46,391 bases of DNA. It comes from Flavobacterium haoranii. GTDB taxonomy: Bacteria; Bacteroidota; Bacteroidia; Flavobacteriales; Flavobacteriaceae. Location: the NCBI GenBank assembly GCA_003246205.1, contig QKBC01000007.1, forward strand, positions 1 to 46,391, given 5' to 3'. Below, in pieces: positions 8,450-16,447 of this stretch; positions within the stretch are counted from its first letter, which is position 1, and each line of letters opens with the position of its first letter. Position numbers and translations under genes: made by a program. The notes beneath the pieces were generated by a model that had not been told where the DNA came from, did no database searches, and saw only the letters and a list, made by a program, of their open reading frames with translations.

Positions 8450-9676
8450 ATGAAAGAATTATTAACAAAATTCGAAAATAAAGAACCAGAAATTGTATTT
8501 AATTGGAAAGACCCGGAGACTGAAGCAGAAGGATGGACAGTAATCAATTCTTTACGTGGCGGAGCTGCCGGAGGAGGTACACGTATGCGTAAAGGTTTGG
8601 ATATGAATGAAGTATTGTCTTTAGCAAAAACTATGGAGGTGAAATTTACGGTTTCAGGTCCGGCAATTGGCGGTGCTAAATCAGGAATTAATTTTGATCC
8701 AAGTGACCCAAGAAAAGAAGGTGTTTTAAAAAGATGGTATAAGGCAGTTTCTCCTTTGTTAAAGAATTATTATGGAACTGGTGGTGATTTGAATGTTGAT
8801 GAAATTCATGAAGTAATTCCAATGACTGAAGATTGTGGGGTTTGGCATCCGCAAGAAGGAGTTTTCAATGGTCATTTTAAACCTACAGAAGCTGATAAAA
8901 TTAATAGAATAGGACAATTGCGTCAAGGAGTTGTAAAAGTGATCGAAAATCCTGTTTTCTCTCCAGATGTTAATCGTAAATATACAGTAGCAGATATGAT
9001 TACCGGTTATGGAGTTGCTGAAGCAGTTCGCCATTATTATGCTATATTTGGAGGAGATGTAAAAGGTAAAAAAGCTATTGTACAAGGATTTGGGAACGTA
9101 GGTTCGGCAGCAGCTTTCTATTTAGCAGATATGGGAGCCAAAGTTATCGGAATTATTGATAGAGACGGCGGCGTTATAAATGAAGAAGGTTTTTCTTTTG
9201 ACGAAATAAAAGCCATGTTCCTAAATAAAAACGGAAATCAGTTGGTAGCTGATACTATGATTCCTTTTGAAGAAATCAATGCTAAAATTTGGTCATTAGG
9301 AGCTCAGATTTTTGCGCCTTGTGCAGCTTCAAGATTAGTACAAAAAGAACAAGTTGATCAAATGGTAGCTACTGGTTTAGAAGTGATTTCAAGTGGAGCA
9401 AATGTTCCTTTTGCGGATAAAGAAATTTTCTTCGGTCCAATTATGGAAGAAACAGATACTAAAGTAAGTTTGATTCCGGATTTTATTGCCAACTGTGGTA
9501 TGGCAAGAGTTTTTGCTTATTTCATGGAACGTAAAGTTCAAATGACCGATGAGGCTATTTTTGCCGATACATCAAATACAATTAAAACAGCAATTCAAAA
9601 AGTATATGAAGCTAGTTCTGATAAAAAGAATATTAGTGCCAGAGCTTTCGAGATTGCGTTAAAACAATTAATATAA
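8450..9676 (+). CDS. Glu/Leu/Phe/Val family amino acid dehydrogenase
   Basis: This is an NAD(P)-dependent oxidative deaminase of the glutamate/leucine/phenylalanine/valine dehydrogenase superfamily. It has 408 residues. The catalytic lysine region is GPAIGGAKSGI (Lys77 in GGAK), with the glycine-rich RGGAAGGGTRM before it. The Rossmann motif GFGNVGSAAA begins at Gly213. The length lies between typical leucine dehydrogenases (about 360) and hexameric glutamate dehydrogenases (about 420-450), so the substrate is not fixed by sequence alone. Glutamate or a branched-chain amino acid is likely. The nhaD gene starts 10 bp after the stop, so the two are probably co-transcribed. Confidence 0.88.
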   Translation: MKELLTKFENKEPEIVFNWKDPETEAEGWTVINSLRGGAAGGGTRMRKGLDMNEVLSLAKTMEVKFTVSGPAIGGAKSGINFDPSDPRKEGVLKRWYKAVSPLLKNYYGTGGDLNVDEIHEVIPMTEDCGVWHPQEGVFNGHFKPTEADKINRIGQLRQGVVKVIENPVFSPDVNRKYTVADMITGYGVAEAVRHYYAIFGGDVKGKKAIVQGFGNVGSAAAFYLADMGAKVIGIIDRDGGVINEEGFSFDEIKAMFLNKNGNQLVADTMIPFEEINAKIWSLGAQIFAPCAASRLVQKEQVDQMVATGLEVISSGANVPFADKEIFFGPIMEETDTKVSLIPDFIANCGMARVFAYFMERKVQMTDEAIFADTSNTIKTAIQKVYEASSDKKNISARAFEIALKQLI

Positions 9677-9686
9677 ATAAATTTCA

Positions 9687-11051
9687 ATGGAAACAGTATT
9701 AGTAGTAGTTTTTATTCTTGGTTATCTGGGAATTGCATTAGAACACACATTTAAGATAGATAAGTTAATTCCTGCTTTAGGAATGATGGCTATTTTATGG
9801 GCTTTAATTGCTGTAAATCACATGGAAGTTTTTGAAATTATTCCAGGTGTAGGTAAAGAGCATCATGAATTAGAAGGCACATTGTTGCATCACTTAGGAA
9901 AAACAGCTGAAATCCTTTTCTTCTTAATGGGAGCCATGACTATTGTAGAAATAGTAGATTATTTTGACGGTTTTTCAACTATTAAAGGATTTATAAAAAC
10001 AAAAAGTAAAACAAAATTACTTTGGTTGTTTACTACTTTAGGATTTGTGTTATCAGCAATCATTGATAATCTTACAGCAACTATTGTATTAATCACTATT
10101 TTACAAAAAATTGTAAACGATAAAGAATTGCGTTTGTGGTTTGCAGGTTTAATTGTTATTGCGGCTAATGCAGGTGGAGCTTGGTCTCCGATTGGTGACG
10201 TTACCACAACAATGCTTTGGATTGCTAATAAAGTTTCTGCTGCTTCATTGATTGAGCATGTACTAATTCCATCTATTTTATGTTATGCAGTGCCAACATT
10301 TATAGCTTCAAGAATGAAAATTTTTAGAGGCTCTGTTTCTGATGATCTTGTTGAAGAAACACAAACAGAAAATAAATATGGTCCTTTAATGTTCTATTTA
10401 GGTTTAGGAGCAATTTTGTTTGTGCCGATTTTCAAAACTATTACGCATTTACCTCCTTATGTAGGGATGATGTTGTCTTTGGCTGTTGTAGCGGCATTAG
10501 CAGAATATTTAAGTAATACTAAATTTAGTTTAGGACATGCAACTGCAGGAGAGGGCGCTGTTCATCATAGTCCGGTTCATAGGTCTTTGTCAAAAATTGA
10601 AATGCCAAGTATTTTGTTTTTCTTAGGGATTTTAATGGCTGTTGCGGCATTAGAATCATTAGGAATGCTTTATGATTTTGCTGGAGTGTTAGAAGCGAAT
10701 GTGCCAAATTTAGGAACTGAACATCATTCTACTAAAATTTCAGATTTAGTTGTACTTTTATTGGGTGCCGGATCAGCAGTAATTGATAATGTTCCTTTAG
10801 TAGCAGCAAGTATAGGAATGTTCCAAATTGGTACAGATGAACCCGCTTGGCACTTTATTGCTTATGCAGCAGGTACAGGAGGAAGTATGTTAATCATTGG
10901 TTCTGCAGCTGGTGTTGTAGCAATGGGGATGGAGAAAATTAATTTCGTTTGGTATCTGAAAAAAATCGGATGGTTAGCTTTAGTAGGATTCTTAGCAGGT
11001 TCAATAGGTTTCTTTATCATTAGAGATTTGGTTTTAAATACAGTGCCATAA
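9687..11051 (+). CDS. nhaD: NhaD-type Na+/H+ antiporter
   Basis: This inner-membrane protein of 454 residues is predicted to exchange Na+ (or Li+) for H+. It is hydrophobic throughout with roughly a dozen membrane segments. It contains the conserved stretches DNLTATIV and NAGGAWSPIGDVTT, and a second repeat-like DNVPLVAAS near residue 370, as expected for the two inverted halves of the ion-transporter superfamily. It starts 10 bp after the amino acid dehydrogenase gene and is followed after 43 bp by exbB. An antiporter beside a proton-driven ExbB/ExbD/TonB set suggests a shared link to membrane ion gradients, but that is inference from position. Confidence 0.88.
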   Translation: METVLVVVFILGYLGIALEHTFKIDKLIPALGMMAILWALIAVNHMEVFEIIPGVGKEHHELEGTLLHHLGKTAEILFFLMGAMTIVEIVDYFDGFSTIKGFIKTKSKTKLLWLFTTLGFVLSAIIDNLTATIVLITILQKIVNDKELRLWFAGLIVIAANAGGAWSPIGDVTTTMLWIANKVSAASLIEHVLIPSILCYAVPTFIASRMKIFRGSVSDDLVEETQTENKYGPLMFYLGLGAILFVPIFKTITHLPPYVGMMLSLAVVAALAEYLSNTKFSLGHATAGEGAVHHSPVHRSLSKIEMPSILFFLGILMAVAALESLGMLYDFAGVLEANVPNLGTEHHSTKISDLVVLLLGAGSAVIDNVPLVAASIGMFQIGTDEPAWHFIAYAAGTGGSMLIIGSAAGVVAMGMEKINFVWYLKKIGWLALVGFLAGSIGFFIIRDLVLNTVP

Positions 11052-11094
11052 CAATTTTTAGCATTAAATTTCGTTAGAATAAAAAAATAAAAGT

Positions 11095-11802
11095 ATGAGT
11101 ATTTTTCTTCAAGCAGATAGTTTAGCTGTTGCAAATGAAATATTGACTGATGATCAACAGCCGGTAGAAAAAACATTATCCATTTGGGAACTAATTACAA
11201 GTGGAGGTATTGGTGGAAAAGCCATTATGTTGGTATTGTTTATATTGTTGTTTTTTGCAATATATCTTTATTTCGAACGTCTTATGGCTATTAATAAGGC
11301 AAGTAAAATTGATGCGAATTTTATGAATAACATCAAGACCAATATCATGGTAGGAAAAATTGATGCCGCCAAAATGCTATGTGCTCAAACTAATTCTCCG
11401 GTTGCCCGATTAATTGAAAAAGGAATTTCCCGAATCGGTAAACCGCTTGAAGATATTAATACGGCTATTGAAAATGCAGGGGCGTTAGAGTTGTATAAAC
11501 TGGAAAAAAATACCAGTATGCTGGCTACTATTTCAGGAGCCGGACCTATGGTTGGTTTCTTGGGGACAGTTTTGGGTATGATTCTTGCATTCCATAAAAT
11601 GGCGAGCGGCGGCGGTCAAATTGAAGTAGGAGCTCTAGCTGAAGGGATCTATACTGCTATGACCACTACAGTAGTTGGACTTATTGTAGGTATTGTAGCT
11701 TATATTGGGTACAACCACTTGGTAGTTCGTACGAATAAAGTAGTAAACCAAATGGAAGCCAATGCAGTTGAGTTCTTAGACCTGTTAAACGAGCCGATAT
11801 AA
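11095..11802 (+). CDS. exbB: MotA/TolQ/ExbB proton channel family protein (ExbB)
   Basis: This is the proton-channel component that energises TonB at the inner membrane. It has 235 residues: a periplasmic N-terminal segment, a first membrane helix at about 40-62, a cytoplasmic domain, then two long helices near 140-165 and 178-205. The second-helix region (ISGAGPMVGFLGTVLGM) and third-helix region (AMTTTVVGLIVGIVAYIGYN) match the ExbB/TolQ family. It is the first gene of an exbB-exbD-tonB set with gaps of 24 and 41 bp. A TolQ role cannot be excluded by sequence alone, but the linked tonB favours ExbB. Confidence 0.92.
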   Translation: MSIFLQADSLAVANEILTDDQQPVEKTLSIWELITSGGIGGKAIMLVLFILLFFAIYLYFERLMAINKASKIDANFMNNIKTNIMVGKIDAAKMLCAQTNSPVARLIEKGISRIGKPLEDINTAIENAGALELYKLEKNTSMLATISGAGPMVGFLGTVLGMILAFHKMASGGGQIEVGALAEGIYTAMTTTVVGLIVGIVAYIGYNHLVVRTNKVVNQMEANAVEFLDLLNEPI

Positions 11803-11826
11803 AATTAAGCAGCAAAATCAAGACAC

Positions 11827-12228
11827 ATGAAGATTGGAAAAAATAAAAATAAAGTATCCACAGAATTCAATATGTCTTCAATGACAGATATTGTGTTCTT
11901 GCTGCTCATATTTTTCATGCTGACTTCGACTATGGTGACTACCAATGCGCTGGATTTGGTATTGCCAAAAGGAAAAGGGAAGACAGATAGCAATAAAAGT
12001 ATTACCGTAAATATTACAAATGATTTACAGTTTTATATAGATAAAGCAGAAGTGCCGAAAAATGATATTGAAGCGCGTTTATTGGAAATGCTTCCTGCTG
12101 AAAATGAAGAAAACAGAGCTATTGTTCTCAGAGCTGAAAAAAAGGTCCCTTACGAGGATATTATTTATGTGATGGATATTGCTAACCGAAACCATATTAA
12201 AATGGTTGCGGCGGTAGATCCTAAGTAA
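11827..12228 (+). CDS. exbD: Biopolymer transport protein ExbD
   Basis: ExbD partners ExbB and TonB in using the proton gradient to power outer-membrane transport. It has 133 residues with a short cytoplasmic N-terminus, one membrane helix at about 22-37 (IVFLLLIFFML) and a periplasmic domain. Asp21, at the start of the helix in MSSMTDIVF, corresponds to the essential membrane aspartate of ExbD. Many Bacteroidota carry two exbD genes in tandem; only one is present here. The leader has no Shine-Dalgarno motif. Confidence 0.93.
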   Translation: MKIGKNKNKVSTEFNMSSMTDIVFLLLIFFMLTSTMVTTNALDLVLPKGKGKTDSNKSITVNITNDLQFYIDKAEVPKNDIEARLLEMLPAENEENRAIVLRAEKKVPYEDIIYVMDIANRNHIKMVAAVDPK

Positions 12229-12269
12229 AGAAAGATTATAATAATCGTCAACCGATTAAAGATATTGAA

Positions 12270-13073
12270 ATGAAATTTTTAGAAACAGAAGAAGAAAAAA
12301 AATCCTTTGCCATCACAAGTGCAATCTTCGTGATGCTTTTTCTGTTGATTACATTTTTAGGATTATCTTACATGGATCCGCCGCCGGAAAATGGTATTGC
12401 TATTAATTTTGGGACAAGTGATGTAGGTCAAGGAGAAATTCAACCTACAGAGCCTATAAAGAGTGCTCCGCAGACTTCAGTAAGTCAGCCACAAACTTCG
12501 CAAAACGAAGAGGTGTTGACTCAGGATGATGATTCTCCGGTTACAGTTGAACCCCAAAAGAATGATACTAACCCAAAAACGGAGACACCTAAAGAAACTA
12601 CGCCCAAAAAAGTAGAAACGCCTAAACCTTCTAAAGAAGCAACTAATGCTTTAGACGCTTTGTTGAATGGACCTAAATCTGATGGACAAACAACAGGAGG
12701 TCATGGAAATGATGGACTTCCAGGAGATAAAGGAGATCCGAACGGAAGTATTTATGCGAATAGTTTTTATGGCAATGGTTCCGGAAACGGTTTGGGTAAT
12801 GGAACAGGATGGGGATTAGATGGAAGAAAATTAGCAGGTAATAGTAAAAAAGTTCAGGATTGTAATGAAGAAGGTAGAGTAGTGGTTAAAGTTTGGGTTA
12901 ATCGTAGCGGTAATGTAATTAAAGCCGAAAGAACTCAGGGAACAACCAATACGAATCCTTGTTTAGTAAACCCGGCTATAGAAACAGCTAAAAGTTTTAA
13001 GTGGCAACCTGATGCTAAAGCACCTGAAACGCAAATAGGATTTGTTGTGATAAATTTCAAATTAGGAGAATAA
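12270..13073 (+). CDS. tonB: Energy transducer TonB
   Basis: TonB spans the periplasm to energise TonB-dependent outer-membrane receptors. The protein has 267 residues with one membrane helix near residues 14-35. A long Pro/Thr/Lys-rich linker follows (about 60-130), then a Gly/Asn-rich stretch (about 140-190), and a C-terminal TonB-like domain from about 195. That domain includes GRVVVKVWVNRSGNV and ends in VVINFKLGE. The N-terminal helix, extended linker and C-terminal receptor-contact domain are the usual TonB order. It closes the exbB-exbD-tonB operon and is followed by a strong terminator. Confidence 0.9.
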   Translation: MKFLETEEEKKSFAITSAIFVMLFLLITFLGLSYMDPPPENGIAINFGTSDVGQGEIQPTEPIKSAPQTSVSQPQTSQNEEVLTQDDDSPVTVEPQKNDTNPKTETPKETTPKKVETPKPSKEATNALDALLNGPKSDGQTTGGHGNDGLPGDKGDPNGSIYANSFYGNGSGNGLGNGTGWGLDGRKLAGNSKKVQDCNEEGRVVVKVWVNRSGNVIKAERTQGTTNTNPCLVNPAIETAKSFKWQPDAKAPETQIGFVVINFKLGE

Positions 13074-13094
13074 TTTGTCTCAAAGATTTTAATA

Positions 13095-13138
13095 AAAAGC
13101 CATCTTACAATTGCTGTATAGATGGCTTTTATTTTAGG
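13095..13138 (+). terminator. Terminator after tonB
   Basis: An 11-bp stem (AAAAGCCATCT at 13095-13105 with AGATGGCTTTT at 13120-13130) encloses a 14-nt loop and is followed by a T-rich tail. It lies 22 bp after the tonB stop. Confidence 0.85.
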
Positions 13139-13191
13139 CTATATCTTTTTAGCAAAAATATCAGAACAATTATAGTTCGACTTACCGTAAC

Positions 13192-13222
13192 TTTGTAGTC
13201 CCAAAGAAAAAACGTAACTTTG
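13192..13222 (+). promoter_or_regulatory. Consensus promoter of folC
   Basis: TTTG (13192-13195), exactly 19 bp, then TAACTTTG (13215-13222) is a perfect match to the Bacteroidota consensus. The TTTG is itself the end of an upstream TAACTTTG (13188-13195), so two -7-like elements lie in tandem 27 bp apart. Confidence 0.85.
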
Positions 13223-13259
13223 GTAATTACGATTTTTAACCCTAAAAGTTTCGCTCCAA

Positions 13260-14474
13260 ATGAATTATACAGAAACTACCGAATGGTTATTCCAACAGTT
13301 GCCTATGTTTCAGAACAAAGGTGCTGCTGCTTATAAAGCAGACTTAAAAGGTATTCATTTACTTTGTAATCATTTAAATAGTCCTCAAAAATATTTTAAA
13401 TCAATTCATATTGCCGGAACGAATGGTAAAGGCTCAACTTCATCAATGTTGGCCTCCATTTTTCAAGAAGCCGGTTTTAAAGTCGGACTTTATACTTCTC
13501 CGCATCTTAAAGATTATCGAGAACGAATTAGAATAAACGGAAAAAAAATCAGTAAAGATTATGTGACCGCTTTTGTTGCAGAAAACAAAGAGTTTTTTGA
13601 GCAATATAAACCTAGTTTTTTTGAAATGACTACAGCATTGGCTTTTGATTATTTTGCTCATGAAAAAGTAGATATAGCAATAATTGAAGCCGGTTTGGGA
13701 GGTAGATTGGATTCAACTAATCATATTGATCCGTTATTGTCTATTATTACCAATATAGGGATGGATCATAAGCAATATTTAGGGGGTACTTTAGAGCAAA
13801 TTGCTTATGAAAAAGCCGGAATCATTAAAAGTAGAACTCCTGTTGTAATTGGAGAACGCAGACCAGAAACACAACTGGTTTTTGAGCAAAGAGCTGAAGA
13901 AAAATTAGCAGAGATCCATTATGCAGAGGATAAGCATTTTCCATATTATGATTCTGATTTAAAAGGGAATTATCAGGAAAAAAATATCAGGACAGTTTTA
14001 ACCGCGATTTCAATTCTTCAAAAATATTTTACTATTCCAAAACAAGCTATTGTGGATGGATTGAAGCATGTGGTTCATAATACGGGTTTACAAGGGAGAT
14101 GGCAAACTTTGCACAAGCATCCTTTAGTAATTTGCGATACAGGGCATAATGTTGATGGACTTCGTTATGTAGTAGAACAGATCAAAGAGCAAACGTATGA
14201 TAAACTTCACATTGTTTTAGGTTTTGTAAAAGATAAAGATTTAAAAGATGTTTTGCCATTGTTTCCTGTTGAAGCGCAATATTATTTTGTTTGTCCTAAT
14301 ATAGAAAGAGGGCTTAATGCAGAAGAATTAAAACAAAAAGCAGAAAAGTTTGGATTGAAAGGCGAAAAATTTAATTCTGTTGCAGAAGGCTATGAAAAAG
14401 CATTAGAGACTGCAAATGAGAACGATATGGTTTTTGTGGGAGGAAGTACATTTGTAGTAGCAGAAGTTTTATAA
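13260..14474 (+). CDS. folC: Bifunctional folylpolyglutamate synthase/dihydrofolate synthase FolC
   Basis: FolC adds glutamate to dihydropteroate and then to folates, using ATP, in the cytosol. It is a Mur-ligase-fold protein of 404 residues. The P-loop GTNGKGST is at 53-60, followed by the TSPHL motif and, further on, IIEAGLGGRLDSTN. The MDHKQYLGGT and KAGIIK regions also match the family. The start is the first ATG, 37 bp downstream of the predicted -7 element. It forms its own unit between a terminator and the tRNA-Val promoter. Confidence 0.94.
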   Translation: MNYTETTEWLFQQLPMFQNKGAAAYKADLKGIHLLCNHLNSPQKYFKSIHIAGTNGKGSTSSMLASIFQEAGFKVGLYTSPHLKDYRERIRINGKKISKDYVTAFVAENKEFFEQYKPSFFEMTTALAFDYFAHEKVDIAIIEAGLGGRLDSTNHIDPLLSIITNIGMDHKQYLGGTLEQIAYEKAGIIKSRTPVVIGERRPETQLVFEQRAEEKLAEIHYAEDKHFPYYDSDLKGNYQEKNIRTVLTAISILQKYFTIPKQAIVDGLKHVVHNTGLQGRWQTLHKHPLVICDTGHNVDGLRYVVEQIKEQTYDKLHIVLGFVKDKDLKDVLPLFPVEAQYYFVCPNIERGLNAEELKQKAEKFGLKGEKFNSVAEGYEKALETANENDMVFVGGSTFVVAEVL

Positions 14475-14492
14475 TTTTTTTTCAAAAAATGC

Positions 14493-14522
14493 TTGCAAAT
14501 ACAAATAATGAGTGTATATTTG
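14493..14522 (+). promoter_or_regulatory. Promoter of tRNA-Val
   Basis: TTG (14493-14495), 19 bp, TATATTTG (14515-14522) is a full match to the Bacteroidota promoter consensus. It lies about 48 bp before the mature tRNA 5' end. Confidence 0.8.
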
Positions 14523-14569
14523 CACTCGCAATGCGGAACTGATAAGAATAGTAACGTAAAGCACCGAAA

Positions 14570-14644
14570 GGGCGATTAGCTCAGCTGGTTCAGAGCACCT
14601 CGTTTACACCGAGGGGGTCGGGGGTTCGAATCCCTCATCGCCCA
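14570..14644 (+). tRNA. tRNA-Val (anticodon TAC)
   Basis: The cloverleaf folds cleanly. The acceptor arms are GGGCGAT and ATCGCCC with discriminator A. The D arm is GCTC/GAGC. The anticodon stem CCTCG/CGAGG encloses loop TTTACAC (anticodon TAC, reading Val GUA). The T arm GGGGG/CCCTC has loop TTCGAAT. CCA is not encoded. The gene has its own promoter and a terminator 9 bp after its end. Confidence 0.97.
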
Positions 14645-14652
14645 CAAAATTT

Positions 14653-14680
14653 AAATCCCGCTAAGTGCGGGATTTTTTGT
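14653..14680 (+). terminator. Terminator after tRNA-Val
   Basis: A 9-bp perfect stem (AAATCCCGC at 14653-14661, GCGGGATTT at 14667-14675) has loop TAAGT and a T run to 14678. A GTG at 14665 that extends the next reading frame lies inside this hairpin, so it is not a credible start. Confidence 0.9.
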
Positions 14681-14715
14681 TTCTACAAGTTTCCTTTATC
14701 ATTATAAGTTTTCAA

Positions 14716-14723
14716 TATCTTTG
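14716..14723 (+). promoter_or_regulatory. -7-like element before the dehydrogenase-VOC gene
   Basis: TATCTTTG matches TAnnTTTG and lies 19 bp before the TTG start at 14743. No clear -33 element is seen. Its position inside the longer open frame supports the downstream start. Confidence 0.5.
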
Positions 14724-14742
14724 TTATACAAAAACAAAAACA

Positions 14743-16098
14743 TTGGAAATTAAAAATATTAAAATACTACATATCGATTCCAATAATCCTATATTGTGGA
14801 ATCAATTAGAAGCATTGGGTTTTCAAAATGAAGCCGATTATACTTCGTCAAAAGAGGAAATAGAAGCTAAGATTAAAAATTATCAAGGAATTATTATTCG
14901 AAGCCGGTTTAAAATTGATAAAACTTTTTTAGACAAAGCCAAAAATCTTCAGTTTATTGCTCGTGTTGGTGCCGGATTGGAAAGTATCGACATTGAATAT
15001 GCAGAAGCCAAGGGAATTCATTTAATTGCTGCTCCTGAAGGAAATAGGAATGCAGTAGGTGAACATGCTTTAGGAATGTTATTATCGCTTTTTAATAACT
15101 TAAATAAGGCTAATGATGAGGTAAAGTCTGGTCATTGGAAGAGAGAGGCTAATCGTGGCCATGAATTAGATGGAAAAACAGTCGGAATTATCGGTTATGG
15201 TAATATGGGGAAATCTTTTGCAAATAAGTTACGTGGTTTTGATGTTGAGGTTTTGTGTTATGATATTTTAGAAGGCGTAGGAGATGCTAACGCAAAACAA
15301 GTTTCATTGGAAGAACTTCAGCAAAAAGTAGATGTGGTAAGCTTGCATACGCCGTGGACGCCTTTAACAGATAAAATGGTAAATAAAACTTTTATTAAAG
15401 GTTTCGCGAAACCGTTTTGGCTGATCAATACGGCTCGTGGTAAAAGTGTAGTGACAGAAGATCTAGTGGAAGCTTTGCAATCTCAAAAAATTTTAGGAGC
15501 TGGTTTAGATGTTTTAGAATACGAAAAGTTGTCTTTTGAAACTTTATTTGAAGGTGAAAAACCAAAAGCATTTCAGTATTTATTAGATGCTGAAAATGTT
15601 TTACTGACACCGCATATTGCCGGTTGGACATTTGAAAGCCATGAAAAACTAGCGCAAACTATTGTAGACAAGATTAAACTATTTTATGGTTTGGGAGAAA
15701 ATGGTAAGGTTCAACCTCAAAAAGTAACCGGAATTGGTGGTTTTTTCTTTAAGAGTAAGAATCCGAAAGAACTAAGAGATTGGTATGCTAAACATTTGGG
15801 TTTTGAAACAAATGATTATGGAAGTACATTTTCATGGAAAAACGAAGAAGGAGAGGATTGTACCACACAGTGGAGTCCGTTTCAAGAGGATACAAAATAT
15901 TTTAATCCATCTTCAAAAGAATTTATGCAGAATTTCCGTGTAGAGAATTTGCAATGGCTTTTAGATGAATTGCAAAAAGAAGGGGTTTCTCAAGTTGGAG
16001 AAATGGAGGTGTATGATTATGGTAAGTTTGCTTGGATTTTAGATCCGGAAGGGAACAAAATTGAACTTTGGGAACCAAAAGATGATAAATTAAAATAA
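14743..16098 (+). CDS. D-2-hydroxyacid dehydrogenase fused to a C-terminal VOC (glyoxalase-like) domain
   Basis: Residues 1 to about 320 form an NAD-dependent D-2-hydroxyacid dehydrogenase resembling phosphoglycerate dehydrogenase. They include the Rossmann motif GYGNMG (151-156) and the catalytic set Arg232 (NTARG), Glu259 (LDVLEYE) and His291 (TPHIAGWT). After a short linker, residues 328 to about 446 are a VOC-superfamily domain (VTGIGGFFFKSKN to GNKIELWEP), which is normally a separate protein of about 120 residues. The first metal ligand position seems to lack His, so the VOC half may not be a metal enzyme. I chose TTG at 14743 (451 residues). The frame stays open back to GTG 14665, but that lies inside the tRNA terminator, and a -7-like TATCTTTG sits at 14716-14723 between them. 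The function of the fusion is unknown. Confidence 0.8.
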   Translation: MEIKNIKILHIDSNNPILWNQLEALGFQNEADYTSSKEEIEAKIKNYQGIIIRSRFKIDKTFLDKAKNLQFIARVGAGLESIDIEYAEAKGIHLIAAPEGNRNAVGEHALGMLLSLFNNLNKANDEVKSGHWKREANRGHELDGKTVGIIGYGNMGKSFANKLRGFDVEVLCYDILEGVGDANAKQVSLEELQQKVDVVSLHTPWTPLTDKMVNKTFIKGFAKPFWLINTARGKSVVTEDLVEALQSQKILGAGLDVLEYEKLSFETLFEGEKPKAFQYLLDAENVLLTPHIAGWTFESHEKLAQTIVDKIKLFYGLGENGKVQPQKVTGIGGFFFKSKNPKELRDWYAKHLGFETNDYGSTFSWKNEEGEDCTTQWSPFQEDTKYFNPSSKEFMQNFRVENLQWLLDELQKEGVSQVGEMEVYDYGKFAWILDPEGNKIELWEPKDDKLK

Positions 16099-16137
16099 AA
16101 AAACTATTTTAGCATTGTAATAAAACTAAAACAAAAT

Positions 16138-16401
16138 ATGGAAACATTCAATGAAACTAATCAGCCTAAGCCGGAAAATAAAAAGTTAGTTGCTGGGATC
16201 TGTGCAATCCTAATAGGGAGTTTAGGAATTCATAAATTCATTTTAGGGTATACTAAAGAAGGAATTATTCAGCTTATCATTTCTTTTGTAAGTTGTGGTA
16301 TTTTAGGAATTATTCCTTTTATAGAAGGGATCATATACCTTACAAAGTCAGATGAAGAGTTTTATCAAACATATCAGGTTGGGAAACGACCTTGGTTCTA
16401 A
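16138..16401 (+). CDS. TM2 domain membrane protein
   Basis: This small membrane protein has 87 residues. A charged N-terminus is followed by the TM2 domain: a first helix at about 17-34 (LVAGICAILIGSLGIHKF), a turn with FILGYTKEG, and a second helix at about 46-66 ending in IYLT. TM2 proteins are widespread and mostly without assigned function. It lies 39 bp after the dehydrogenase-VOC gene and has a strong terminator at once after its stop. Confidence 0.85.
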   Translation: METFNETNQPKPENKKLVAGICAILIGSLGIHKFILGYTKEGIIQLIISFVSCGILGIIPFIEGIIYLTKSDEEFYQTYQVGKRPWF

Positions 16402-16405
16402 AATA

Positions 16406-16433
16406 AAAGCCTGCAATTTGCAGGCTTTTTTTT
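16406..16433. terminator. Terminator between the TM2 gene and the convergent acyltransferase gene
   Basis: A 10-bp perfect stem (AAAGCCTGCA 16406-16415, TGCAGGCTTT 16419-16428) has a 3-nt loop and eight T. It lies 4 bp after the TM2 stop and 14 bp from the convergent gene's stop, so it may serve both. Confidence 0.88.
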
Positions 16434-16447
16434 ATATAAATTCTTTT

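Noticed and set aside
14494..14524. Inverted repeat TGCAAAT/ATTTGCA before tRNA-Val as an operator
   Set aside because: The arms coincide with the -33 and -7 promoter elements and are explained by them.
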